Assembly: GCF_040802235.1 (NCBI RefSeq) | Contig: NC_133161.1 | Span: forward strand, 144,513,121 to 144,577,120 | Direction of reading: 5' to 3' | Source: Manis javanica | Lineage: Eukaryota > Chordata > Mammalia > Pholidota > Manidae | DNA length: 64,000 nt | The notes under the pieces: generated by a model | The model's database searches: none | What the model saw: the letters and a program-made list of their open reading frames with translations, nothing else | What the model was told of the DNA's origin: nothing | Part shown: piece after piece, positions 16,917 to 27,800 of the stretch | How positions within the stretch are numbered: position 1 is the first letter of the stretch | Layout: each line of letters opens with the position of its first letter | Program-made: the position numbers and the translations under genes

Positions 16917-18218
16917 TCAGAGGTAGACATTGAGGGTCTGCAGAATGCCTCGGCGGCAGAGCGGGCAGTTGCGATGGTAGATTGGGTGGCGCATCAGGAT
17001 TTCCGTGCAGGCCTGGCACAGGCACAGGTGTCGACAGGGCAGAAGCAGCACCGTCTTGCTCTGGTCCTGGCAGATGACACATTTCTTCCGCTCCTCTTGC
17101 TCCTTCAGCAACTTCCACGGGTCTTGCCCAGCTACAGGCTCCTCCTCATTGAGCCTCTCCCGGCCCCGGGCAGCCGTCACTCTGGCCAACCTGACCAACT
17201 CCTCTTCAGCCTCAGATCTGGGTCCTGCTTCAAGAAGAGGGTCCTGGCGCCAGGTCCTGGCTGAGGACACCCTCCTAGGGCCACCTTGAGGGGCCCCAGG
17301 TGCCCCTCCTCGGTTCGGCCAGCTTGCCAGCTGCAGGCTGCGGCTCCAGACTCGACGCCAGGCCTCCAGGCCCAGTACTAGGCGAGAGAGCCGCACAACA
17401 TCCTCACGGAGCCGGTGGTAGGATGGCCAGGCATGGAGCTGACCGAGTACCTGGGTAGCCAGCCTCAGGATGAGGTCCGGGTGCAACACAGTCACTGTCA
17501 CTGCCAGTATGCAAGCCAGCAGCACCAGGCCAGTGAGATTGACAAGCACAAAGCTGGCCAGGAGGCGGGCAGCTGAGGCAAGGAGCTCCAGGGCTAGCTG
17601 GCAGGGGGTCCAGAGAAGGATGGCCATGGCCACAGCACTGCTGGAAATATGTGCTAGGAAGGTGGCCACCACATCCGTCATCCTCCACAGTGGCCCCATC
17701 ACTGCATCCCAAAGAGCCAGCACCAGGGAGAAGAGGTTCTGAGTGCCAATGAGGCAGATGTTGACCAGGCTGTTGACCACATAGGCCACCAGGCTCATGG
17801 CGATGGCACAGATGTCACAGGCCTGGCGCAGCAGAGCATGGCCATTGGAGACCACATTGAGGACACCTCGGTGCAGTATCTCCCGGCTCCTCAGAGCCCC
17901 GTGAGAGGCCAGGTGCCCCAGAAGCTTTAGGCTCTCCAGTCCAGAGCAACAGCTGTACAGCAAGGTACACAAGGCCTGCAAGCCCCCAAAGGTGAACCGG
18001 ACCAAGGCTTCGATCAAGGCCAGCAGTGAAAGCAGGACTCCGCGGCCCAAGTGCAGAAGACTAGCCAGTACCGTGTGTGGCAGGTTGTAGATGAAGGCCA
18101 GCAGCCAAGCCAGGGAAGCCAGAAGGGAGGACACCAGCAGGAAGTTGAGGTCCAACACGAAGGTCAGCAGGTCCAGCACCAGGCCCATCCCATTCACTAC
18201 CAGGTACACAGCCTCCAT
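16917..18218 (-). CDS. RNF26: RNF26, ER-membrane RING E3 ubiquitin ligase, complete
   Basis: RNF26 is an endoplasmic-reticulum membrane ubiquitin ligase that ubiquitinates STING and SQSTM1 and thereby positions endosomes around the nucleus. One uninterrupted exon encodes 433 residues, the human length. The N-terminal two thirds holds several hydrophobic leucine-rich membrane segments (for example VLDLLTFVLDLNFLLVSSLL near residue 20). The C-terminus is a RING finger: CVIC, a CRHLCLCQAC cluster and CPLC, ending GILQTLNVYL. The start is the ATG at 18216-18218, with A at -3 and G at +4. The open frame continues 28 codons further upstream without an ATG (first possible codon TTG), and that extension is absent from the human protein, so I excluded it. 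The gene is intronless in its coding part, as in human, and lies antisense to its neighbours. Confidence 0.97.
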   Translation of the reverse strand: MEAVYLVVNGMGLVLDLLTFVLDLNFLLVSSLLASLAWLLAFIYNLPHTVLASLLHLGRGVLLSLLALIEALVRFTFGGLQALCTLLYSCCSGLESLKLLGHLASHGALRSREILHRGVLNVVSNGHALLRQACDICAIAMSLVAYVVNSLVNICLIGTQNLFSLVLALWDAVMGPLWRMTDVVATFLAHISSSAVAMAILLWTPCQLALELLASAARLLASFVLVNLTGLVLLACILAVTVTVLHPDLILRLATQVLGQLHAWPSYHRLREDVVRLSRLVLGLEAWRRVWSRSLQLASWPNRGGAPGAPQGGPRRVSSARTWRQDPLLEAGPRSEAEEELVRLARVTAARGRERLNEEEPVAGQDPWKLLKEQEERKKCVICQDQSKTVLLLPCRHLCLCQACTEILMRHPIYHRNCPLCRRGILQTLNVYL

Positions 18219-18479
18219 GATAGGGATGTGGAAGTTAGTCCAAAAGGAAGTCTGGCTTAAGGGGTCGGGGATTAATTTGAAAGGGAAATGAACAGTCTCC
18301 AACCCAGGGATCTGAGGAAGAAATCAAGAATCTGAGGAAGAAATGGGTTAGAGAAAGTGCAGGCTCAGTGTTGGAAAACGGGGCCAGATGCCAGTTCAGG
18401 AATCCCCGTTTTGAAGGCAGACTGTTTGGGAGGAAAGACGCCAAACATCCTCAAGTGGAGGTGAGACCGGGCTGGATGA

Positions 18480-18990
18480 GAGGGCTCAGCTCTGGAAGCC
18501 TAGTGGTGGCGAGCCACAGCCTGGCAGTGGGTCAGACCGAGAGGAGACCGGGAAGAGATGGGATCGGGCCGGGGCCGGGTGGGGCGGCGCAAGCTGGGCG
18601 CGGGCTCGCGGTCCAGCTACGCAGGTGCCCCTGTCCCCGCCCGGCCCCCGTCCTCTGGGCTCGCGGCCCTTTGCGTCCAAAGGGAGAGTGGGTAAGGATA
18701 CCAGCCTCAGCAAACCCCAGGCGCGGCCTCTCCTCCTCTGGGCGCCGCCATCTTGTCTGCGAAGGGGTGGGGAAAGAGGCGTGGCACAGAGGGCGGGCGA
18801 CGAACTCTGGCCAATTGTTGAGGGCCAATCCCAGGAAACGTCGAGCATTCATTGGTCCGTTCGAACGGCGCCCAAACATATTTACTCTCCAAAGGAAGGA
18901 ACGGGGACAGATTGAAATCCCCGCCCCTTCGAGGCGGTGATTGGTTAGTTACCTCGCAGAGGCGGAATATGCCCCCGTAGCCCCGCCCAC
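18480..18990 (-). promoter_or_regulatory. RNF26: RNF26 CpG-island promoter
   Basis: CpG-rich, TATA-less stretch upstream of RNF26. On the RNF26 strand, 18744-18755 reads as the YY1 site CAAGATGGCGGC in the orientation usually found at start sites, which puts transcription start near 18750. Four CCAAT boxes follow: CCAAT on the plus strand at 18811 and 18825, and on the minus strand at 18851-18855 and 18940-18944. GC boxes lie at 18919-18927 and about 18981. The paired orientations would allow divergent transcription. Motifs are seen in the sequence; the start site is inferred. Confidence 0.65.
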
Positions 18991-19133
18991 TAAAGGTGTG
19001 GATTTAGACGGGGCCAAATACGGGCGCTGTTCTTTCTCAGGGCCTTGGGGCGTGAGCTTTATAGGTGCCAGTTGGCGGCTACTGCCTCTGAGCTGGAATT
19101 GCACCTCTTCCTCAGACTCGCTGCCTCGTCCTC

Positions 19134-19162
19134 TATTCATTCATTCATTCATTCATTCGTTT
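19134..19162. repeat. (ATTC)n microsatellite
   Basis: About six tandem ATTC units just outside the RNF26 CpG island, ending in a degraded 'gtttatt'. Confidence 0.9.
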
Positions 19163-20879
19163 ATTCTACCAGTTACTGGGGATACAAATGCATTGGGAAC
19201 ACAAATGCAATAGGAACACCTATTGAAGGTACATGCTATCAAACAGTTCACAAGGGGAAACAGATTGTTACCGGGAGATTCCCAAACTGCTGTTTTGATT
19301 TCCTCAAGCTCCCTCATTCTCAGGGGATTACTTCATTGCCCTTGAGAAAAGGAGGCCACAGACCGGACTCTCTTACACAAGCCCCTATTACTTTGTTTAC
19401 TAGAAGGCTCTAGTTAGATATCGACTCACTGGAGGCTCCAGGTTTCTCAAGGAGTTGTGCTTTTCTTTAATACTCAAGTAATATACAAATACATTTCAGA
19501 CTCCAACCCAAATAATTGGAAGTCTGGTGTTCTCTATTAATTATCAAAGACAAATTCAAAAGGTTTGTTTTTATGGCATTGTGGATGCTATAACCTCAAT
19601 CTCCCCATCAAGCATTCAGTAAAATCTGTGTTATTGCCCTGGTTTTAGAGTTAGACTTTTTTTTCCCTCTTTGATTTAATTTTGCTCTTTCTTTATGCAA
19701 ATCATTGACAGGATCTCAAAGTCAAAACTTTATAAAAAGGTACATTCGTAGGAGATTTGCTTTCATCCTTCCCCCCTCACTCTATTCCCTCCCAGTACCA
19801 CACAGGGCCCCACAAATAACACATACCAAACATTCCTTGGTCCATCAGAATCCAGGGTTTGGCACTGGTACAGCAGAATCCATAACTCTAAACATCAGTT
19901 CTGGTAATAACACCGTTCAGGCCCAGAGAAGCTCCTCTCCACATCTTATAACCTATTTCCTGGAAGCTTGAGGTGACAGTGTCCAGATGCCTCAAAGATC
20001 TGTGGTTTCTGTGGGGTAGGGAGGATTTGAGCAGTTAAACACTTAGGTGAGAAAAGAAATACATTAATTAACTTTTCTTCCTGTTCTAACAAGTAGTTTC
20101 AGAAGTACTCAGAATAATGAAATATTTACAATATTCATTCATATTTTTTTAAATGTGCATAATGTAAGTCTAGGTGAAACATGAAACATGCATGCATACT
20201 TAATTTTTTTTAGGCCTTTTTTGACATAAGGACTGGAATAGAGCAACTTACAATTTTAGGCTTTGGTCTTGATTTAGAATATTATTGAGAGCAAGTCCAT
20301 GATAATGGGACTGATATAGTTAATAAAGCTAAAGGTGAACAGGTCATTTTTTTTAACCAAAAATCCAGAAGCATTTTCTGTGCCATGCACCTCGAATGGC
20401 ACACAGTTGAACTTGTTGCTAGACATGACCTCAATTGTGCTGATCATGAAAGCATTCTTTAGGACAATGAAAGGATTATATATATTAATATTTTCTAGAT
20501 CTGCCCAAAGATGAAACATCTTGAAAAAACGCATCTCACATTTGACCTTACACACCACTCTTGGACACATGATGGAAATGCTGCCTAAATGCTCTTAATG
20601 AGGTTTAATTTAGACCAAATACTCAAAAGAATTTGAAGAGCTAAGCAAAACAATGGAAGATGCTCAACAACAAATCACAGTCTCAAGTAGAAAATGAAAT
20701 TACATTTGTTTTTTGGTATCATTAATACACAATCACATGAGCAACATTGTGGTTACATATCCCATGATGAAATTACTTTTGAATATGCATTACCCAAAGG
20801 TGTTTGAGATGGACTATTGCTTAATATTAATAACACTGACAAAAGTTTAACCAAAAAATCTAAATTTGACTATTTTAGT
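19163..20879. other. Spacer with one copy of a duplicated 110-bp block
   Basis: AT-rich sequence without a recognised gene. The block at about 19753-19856 recurs at 21269-21379 (see the separate entry). An antisense frame of 98 codons at 20274-20570 is open but not recognised. The remainder shows no family I can name. Confidence 0.5.
19753..19856 (+). repeat. 110-bp direct duplication, copy A
   Basis: From 'agatttgctttcatcc' to 'ccatcagaatcca' this segment matches 21269-21379 almost base for base, roughly nine in ten, apart from an 8-base insertion in copy B. The flanks of the two copies do not match, so the duplicated unit is short and well bounded. Confidence 0.9.
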
Positions 20880-22256
20880 TTGTTTATTTGCAACTGGTGA
20901 ACCAATACTGATACATTGTTACTATTAACTGAAGTCCATCGTTTATATCTGGGTTCACTCTGTGCTGTACATCCTATGAGTCTTGACAAATGCGCAATGC
21001 CATGTGTCTACCATTACAGTGATACGGAATATTTTCATTGCCCCCAATACCCCCTGTGCTCTTCCTATTCATCTCTTTCTTCTCTCCACCCCCACCCGCA
21101 GCCATTACTGATCTTTTTATGCTGTCTCCTTTTTATAGAATGTCATATTCTTTTCTAGAATGTCCTATCATTGGAAACATATAGTACATAGTCTTTTCAA
21201 ATTAGCTTCTTTTACTTAGTAATATGCATTTAGGGGTCCTCCAGGTCTTTTTGTTGCTTTTTCTGTGCAGATTTGCTTTCATCCTGTCCCCTTCACTCTA
21301 TTCCCTCCCAGTACCTTCCAGTACACAGGGCCCCACAAATCACCAACATACCAAACATTCCTTGGTCCATCAGAATCCAAAAACGCACTTGTTTTGATCC
21401 CTAAATAATACTGCCATTATATGGATGTACCTATCAATTTGTTTATCCATTTACCTATTGAAGGATATCTTAGTTGATTCCAAGTTTTTGCAATTATGAG
21501 TAGAGCTGGAATAAACATTCATGCACAGGTTTTTGGATGGACATTAGGTTTCAACTCATTTCAGAAAACGCCAAATAGAATGACTGCTGGATCATATGCT
21601 AAGGGTATGTTTAGTTTTGTTAGAAACTGCCACACTGTCTTTCAAAGTGGCTATACTATTTTGCATTCCCACCAGCAATGAATGAGCATCTCTGTTGCTC
21701 CACACCCTCTCCAGCATTTGATGTTAGTGTTTCAGATTTCAGCCATCCTAATAGGTGTGTAGTAACATCTCATTGCTGTTTTAATTTACAACTCCCCCAT
21801 GACAAATGTTGTTGGCATCTTCTCATATGGGTATTTGCTATATACCCATCTTCCTTGGTGAGGTGTCTGTATAGGTTTTGGACCACTTTTTAATTGGGTT
21901 CTTTGTTTTCTTATTGTTGAGTTTAAGAGTTCATTGTATATTTTGGATACCAGTTCATTATTAGATGTGTTTTGCAAATATTTTCTCCCAGTCTGTGACT
22001 TATTTTTTCAATCTCTTAACAGCATCTTTCACAAAACAGAAGTTTTTAATTTTAATGAAGTCCAACTTACATCAATTTTTTCTTTCATGGATCATGCCAA
22101 AAAGTCATCACCAAACCCAAGATGACTTAGATTTTTCTCCGATGGTATCTAGCAGCTTTATAATTTTACATTTTACATTTAGATTATGAAAGTGAATTAA
22201 TTTTTACGAAATATACAAGGTCTGTGTCTAGATTAATTCTTTTGCATGTGACTGTC
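20880..22256 (-). mobile_element. L1 LINE 3' region, antisense, interrupted
   Basis: Reads as the reverse complement of an old mammalian L1 3' end. Typical phrases on the plus strand are 'gtttatccatttacctattg', 'cattcatgcacaggtttttg', 'cattcccaccagcaatgaat' and 'ggcatcttctcatatggg'. It is broken at 21269-21379 by copy B of the 110-bp block. It has no intact frame and is a fossil; subfamily not assigned. Confidence 0.8.
21269..21379 (+). repeat. 110-bp direct duplication, copy B, inside an L1
   Basis: Near-identical to 19753-19856. It replaces or interrupts the L1 text at the point where the element would run from the 'tttttgttg' block to the 'aataatactgcc..tggatgtacc' block. An internal 'ccagtac' is doubled. 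Because it sits in an L1 that exists widely elsewhere, copy B is more likely the insert and copy A the source. Confidence 0.85.
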
Positions 22257-22489
22257 CAGTTCTTTTACTTGTAAAGTGGTTAAATAATTTCTTTTAAATT
22301 TTAAAATATTTTCTAAATCTGAAGAATCCACATTCTAATAAACTATAAAGGAACAAATCTTGATAGTACACTCTGTTTACAAGGCTCTGGAGAAACAGTC
22401 ATTCTCGTATGCTGCTGATAGGAAGGCAGAATGTCACCAGCCCAGTGGAGATGAGTTTAACAATATCTACAGTAATTACACCTGCATTA

Positions 22490-23850
22490 TTACAAAGCTG
22501 CAGTAAGCAAGACATAGACATAGACATCCATCAAGACCAATGAATGGAATAGAAATCCCAGATATAAATTCTTGCATATATGGTCAAATGATTTTCTACA
22601 AGGGTGCCAACACCACTCAATGGCGAAAGGACAATCTTCCCAAATGGTGTTGGAAAAACTGGATATGCACGTGCCAAAGCATGAATTTAGACCCTTATCT
22701 TAAATCATAATATAAAAATTAACTCAAAATGTAATAAAGATCTAAACATAAGACCCAAAACTATAAAATTCCTAGAGGAAGACATAGAGGAAAATCATCA
22801 TGACATTGAACTTGGCAATAATTTCTTGGATATAACATCAAAAGCATAAGCAACAAAAGAAAAAATAGACAAATAGGACTATATCAAATGAGGAGACTTT
22901 TGTGCATCAAGCAGCACAATCAGCAGAGTTGTGGGGACAACAAACAGAGCAGGAGTATTTGCAGATCATGTATTTAGTGAAGGTTGCTGTCTGGAGTGTG
23001 AGGAGAGCTCCTACCACTCAACAACAGGAAATCAAATAGCCCAATTGGGGATGGGTTGTGGACTTGAATAGACATTTCTCCAGGGATGATGTATGTCTGG
23101 CCAGCAGGCATATGGGGGATGCTTGGTGTCCCTGGTCATCAGTGAGGTGCTAGTAGGGCTGAGGTGTTGGTAAGGATGTAGGGATATTGGAGCCCTGTGC
23201 ACTGTTGGTGGGACTGTGGAGTGGTGCACACACATTCTACAGTGTGTGCTATACAGTGGAGCTGCTATAGAAAACAAGCTGGAAAAAAATAAAAATAGAA
23301 CTACCATTGATTCAGCAACCCACTCCTGGGTGTATTATCCAACAGAATTGAAAGCAGGATCCCAAAGACATATTTGTACACCCAGGTTCATAGCAGCCTT
23401 AAGAAAGAAAGAAATATTGCCATTTGCCACAGTCTGCATGGACCTAGAGGGTAGTAGGCTAAATGAAATAAGCCAGGCAGAGAAAGACAAATACCATATG
23501 ATTCCACCTATATGTGGAATCTAAAGACAAAACAAATGAACAAAACAGAAACAGACCCATAAACACAGAGAAGAGACTGATGGCTACCATGGGGGAGGGG
23601 CTGTGGTGGGTGGGTGGGTGAAACAGGTGAAGGGGATAAAGAGGCACAAAAATCTCAATTATAATATGTTAGTCAGCATAGAGAATATAGTCAATAACAC
23701 TGTAATATCTTTCTCTGTTGGCAGACATTAACTACATTTGTTGGGATGAGCATTTAATGATAGAGATAAATGATGAATTACTATATTGTATACTTGAAAC
23801 CAATATAATATTGGATATCAACTATACTTCAATAAAAAGACAATAAAAGG
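22490..23850 (+). mobile_element. L1 LINE 3' fragment, sense
   Basis: Plus-strand L1 text from late ORF2 ('accaatgaatggaatagaaa', 'ggcaataatttcttggatat') to the 3' end ('ttgtatacttgaaaccaata' and an AATAAAAAG tail). Many stops; it cannot move. It is preceded at 22257-22489 by about 230 bases I could not classify. Confidence 0.8.
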
Positions 23851-23869
23851 ACAAAACAACATGCTACTA

Positions 23870-26800
23870 ACCAACCAATGGGTCAATGAAGGAATCAAAG
23901 GGGAAATAAAAAGTACCTGCAGACAAATGAAAACAGAAACACAACAGTTCAAAAGTTTTGGGATGCAGCAAAAGCAGTTTGTAGTAATATAGACCTATCT
24001 CAAGAAACATGAAAAATCTCAAATAAACAATCTAACCTTACACCTGAAGAAACTAGAAAAAGAAAAAACAAAGCTGATAAACCTTTAGCTGGGCTCATAA
24101 AGAAAAAAGAAAGGACTCAAATAAAGGCAGAAATGAAAAAGGAGATGTTACAATTGATACCACAGAAATACAACAGATAATAAGATAATTCTATAAAAAA
24201 TCATATGCCAACAAACTGGAAACCTATAAAAAAATGGATAAATGCCTTGAATCATAAAATCTTCCAGAGTCAGGAGGAAATAGAAAATCTGAATATCCCA
24301 ATTACTTATAATGGAATTGAACTGATAATCAAAGAACTCCCAACTAACACAAATACAGGACTTGATGGCTTCACAGATGAATTCTACCAAAAATTTAAAG
24401 AACATTTTTACCTTCTTATTTAAAGAAGAGTTAATATCTTCCCTTCCCAAACTATTCCAGAAAATAGCAGAGGAAGGAATGCTTCCAAATTCATTCTACA
24501 AAGCCAGCATTACCCTGATACCAAAACCAGACAAAGACACTACAAAAAAAGAAAAGTACAGACCAATATCTTTGACAAACATAGATGCAAAATCCTCAAC
24601 AAAATATAAGCAAACTGAATTTAAAAATACATTGAAAGGACCCATCACCATGATGAAGTGGGATTTGTCCCAGGGTTGCAAGGGTGGGTCCGCAGCTGCA
24701 AATCAATCAACATAATACACCACATTAACAAAAAGAAGGATAAAAACCTTATGGTCATCTCAGTAAAGAAAAAAATATTCAACAAAATTCAGTATCCATC
24801 CATGATAAAACTCTCAACAAAGTGGGTCAAGAGGGAACATACCTCAACCTAATAAAGACCATATATGACAAACTGACAGATAACATCATACTCAATGGTG
24901 AAAAGCTGAAAGCTTTTCCTCTAAGATCAGGAGTAAGACAAGGATGCCCACTCTCACTATTTCTATTCAACATAGTACTGGAAGTTCTTGCCACAGCAAT
25001 CGGACAAGAAAAGGAGCATCTAAATATAAAAGGCATCCAAATTGGTAAGACAGAAGTAAAATTCCAGTCAAATGACATGTTAATATATACAGAAAGCCCT
25101 TAGAATTACACCAAAGATCTGTCAGAACTAATAAATGAAATCAGAAAAGTTACAGGATACAAAATCAATGTACAGAAATTAGTTGCATTTATAAGTACTA
25201 TAATGAACTAGTAGAAAGAGAAATTAAGAAAACAATCCTATTTATAATTGCATTGAAAAGAATAAAATACCCAGGAATAAATTTAACCAAGGCTGTGAAA
25301 GACATGTATTCTGAAAACAATAAGACACTGATGAAAGAAATTGAAGATGATACAAATAAATAGAAAGACATACCATAGTTGTGGACTGGAAGGATTAATG
25401 TTAAAATGTATATACTACCCAAAGCAGTCTATGGATTCACTGCAATCCTTATCAAAATACCAATGGCATTTTTCACAGAACTAGAACTAATAATCTTAAA
25501 ATTTGTATGGGACCGCAGAAGACCTCAAATAGCCCAAATACTCTCTTGAAAGAAGAAAAATGCTGGAGGTATTACCCAATACTACAAAGCTATGAAAATC
25601 AAAACAGTATGGTAGTGGAACAAAAATAGACACATAAATCAATAGAACAGAATAGAGACCCCAGAAATAATCCAATCCCATGCTTACATGGTCAGTTAAT
25701 CTATGTCAAACGAGGCAAAAATATACAACAAAGAAAAGACAGGGTAGCCAATAAATGGTGTTGGGAAAATTGGACAGCTACATGCAAAGGATGAAACTGG
25801 ATCATTTCTTACACCATACACAAAAATAAACTCAAAATGGATTAAAGACCTAGGTGTAAGAGCTGAAATAATATAAACTCCTAAAAGAAAAAATAGGCAG
25901 TAAATTCTTAGACACTGGCATTAGCATTTTTTTCTGGATATGTCTTCCCAGGCAAGAGAAACAAAATAAAAAATAAACAAGTGAGACTATATTAAACTAA
26001 CAATCTTCTGCACAGCAAAGGAATCCATCAACAAAATGAAAAGGCAACCTACTAGGGAGAATATATTTGTAAATGGTATATCCAATAAGGGATTAATATC
26101 CACACTATATAAAGAACTCATACAACTCAACACCAAAAAAACAAATAACCCAATTAAAAAATAGGCAGAGTATCTGTATAGACATTTTTCCAAAGCAGAT
26201 ACACAAATGACCAACAGATGCACAAAAAGATGCTCAACCTCACTAGTCATCAAAGAAATGCAAATCGAAACCACAATTACCTCACACCTGTCAGAATGGC
26301 TAATATCAAAAAGACAAGAAATAATGTGTTGGTGAGGACATGGAGAAAAGTACTTTTGGCAGGGATTTAAACTGGTGTAGCCACTATGGAAAACAGTATG
26401 GAGGGCCCTCAAAAACTTTAAAACAGAAATACCATACCATCCAGTAATTCCACTTATGGGTATTTATCTAAAGAAAATAAAAATGCTAATTCAAAAAAAT
26501 ATATGCACACTTATATTTATTGCAGCATTGTTTACAACAGCCAAAATATGCAAGCAACCTAAATATCCATTAACAGATGAATGGAGCAAGATGATGTGGC
26601 ACATATACACAAGGGAATATTACTCAGCCATAAAAAAGAATGAAATCTGATTAGCACAAATAATGTAGGGTGGTCATGGGGAAGGCAGGATAGCACAGAG
26701 AAGTCAAGTAGTGACTCTATAGCATCTTACTATGCTGATGGACAGTGACTGCAATGGGGTGTGTGTGGGGACTTGATAATATGGGTGAATGCAGTAACCA

Positions 26801-27320
26801 CAATGTTGCTCATGTGAAACCTTCATAAGATGGTATATCAATGATTCCTTAATTTAAAAAATGCTATAAATAAATGAAATCTTGCCATTTGTGACAACAT
26901 GGATGGACCTAGAGGGTATTATGCTAAGTGGAATAAGTCAGAGAAAGACAAATATCGTGATTTCGCTTACATGTAAAACCTAAAAAACAGAACAAATGAA
27001 TAAACAAAACACTCAGAAACAGACTCATAAATACAAAGAACAAATTGGTAGTTGCCAGAGGGGAGGGAGGAGGGAGGATAGGCAAAATAGATGAAAGGAA
27101 TCAAAGGGTACAAACTTCCAGTTATAAAATAAGTAAATCACAGGGATGAAAATAGAGAATATAGCCAATAATACTGCAGTGACTCTGTATGGTGACAGCT
27201 GGTAACACACTTAACGTGGTTAACATTTCACAGTGTATATAAGGTCAAGTCACTATATTGTACACCTGAAACCAGTATATTATGTCCACTAGATTTCAAT
27301 AAGAATTTTTTTTTTAAACT
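23870..27320 (+). mobile_element. L1 LINE, 5'-truncated, sense, with nested SINE-like insert
   Basis: Begins in mid ORF2 ('ccaatgggtcaatgaaggaa') and runs through the reverse transcriptase and C-terminal regions to the 3' UTR ('ttgtacacctgaaaccagta'). Frames are broken throughout; the catalytic Y/FADD box has decayed to SNDM near 25070, so the element is dead. A SINE-like element interrupts it at 26649-26872, which shows that element is younger than this L1. Confidence 0.88.
26649..26872 (+). mobile_element. Unnamed SINE-like retroposon, copy A
   Basis: A 224-base insert in the L1 3' region, flanked by the 10-base duplication 'aatgaaatct' at 26639-26648 and 26873-26882. It shares with 55760-55993 the block 'gatggacagtgactgcaatg', a 'gacttgataat..gggtgaat' block, 'taaccaca.tgtt' and 'tgtgaaaccttcat', and ends in an A/T-rich tail. 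Target-site duplication plus A-rich 3' end point to L1-driven retroposition. I see no tRNA-like A and B boxes and no coding frame, and I cannot name the family. Confidence 0.75.
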
Positions 27321-27329
27321 GGTTCAGGC

Positions 27330-27800
27330 CAGGAACCCCAGGGGATGATAAAGTATATATAAGTGATGTGGTATTCCAGCCTGGGGTGCATAAACGTAAT
27401 TTAAACTAAGGATACATCCGACAAATCCAAATTGATAAATATGAAAGACAAAGCCTGCAGAGGTGTTTCAGATTAAAGAATAGCAATGACAGCTGGGGAT
27501 AAATGCAGTAGAGGATTCTGGGCTGTGTCCTGTACTGGAGGGAAAAACAGATACCACAATGGACAATACTGGGACTCTTGTCAAACCAGAATGGGATTAT
27601 AGATTAGAAATGTTTTGTATCAATTTAAATCTTTAAGGCTGGCAACTTATATTGTGGTTATATAAGAAAATATCCTTCTTAGGAAACATTGATGTATTAA
27701 GTGACCTAGGGGCATGATGTATACAATCTACTCATGATTCATTAAAGAATAATTATACATATGTAATACACACATATGTCAAATAACATTTTTTAAATTA
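27330..27800 (+). mobile_element. L1 3' UTR remnant
   Basis: The words 'caaagcctgcagaggtgttt', 'ttcagattaaagaat' and 'taggggcatgatgtatacaa' match the 3' UTR of old L1M elements in plus orientation. Highly diverged. Confidence 0.6.

Noticed and set aside
16512-17264. Plus-strand frame of 250 codons opposite RNF26
   Set aside because: Shadow of the conserved RNF26 RING region; no homology and antisense to a well-supported gene.
18219-18302. 28-codon upstream extension of the RNF26 frame
   Set aside because: The extension has no ATG (it would have to start at TTG), is absent from the human protein, and the ATG at 18218 has a good start context and gives the expected 433 residues.
24822-25103. 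Reverse-transcriptase-like frame as a possible domesticated gene
   Set aside because: It is a short piece of L1 ORF2 with a destroyed catalytic box and stops on both sides; no sign of preservation.
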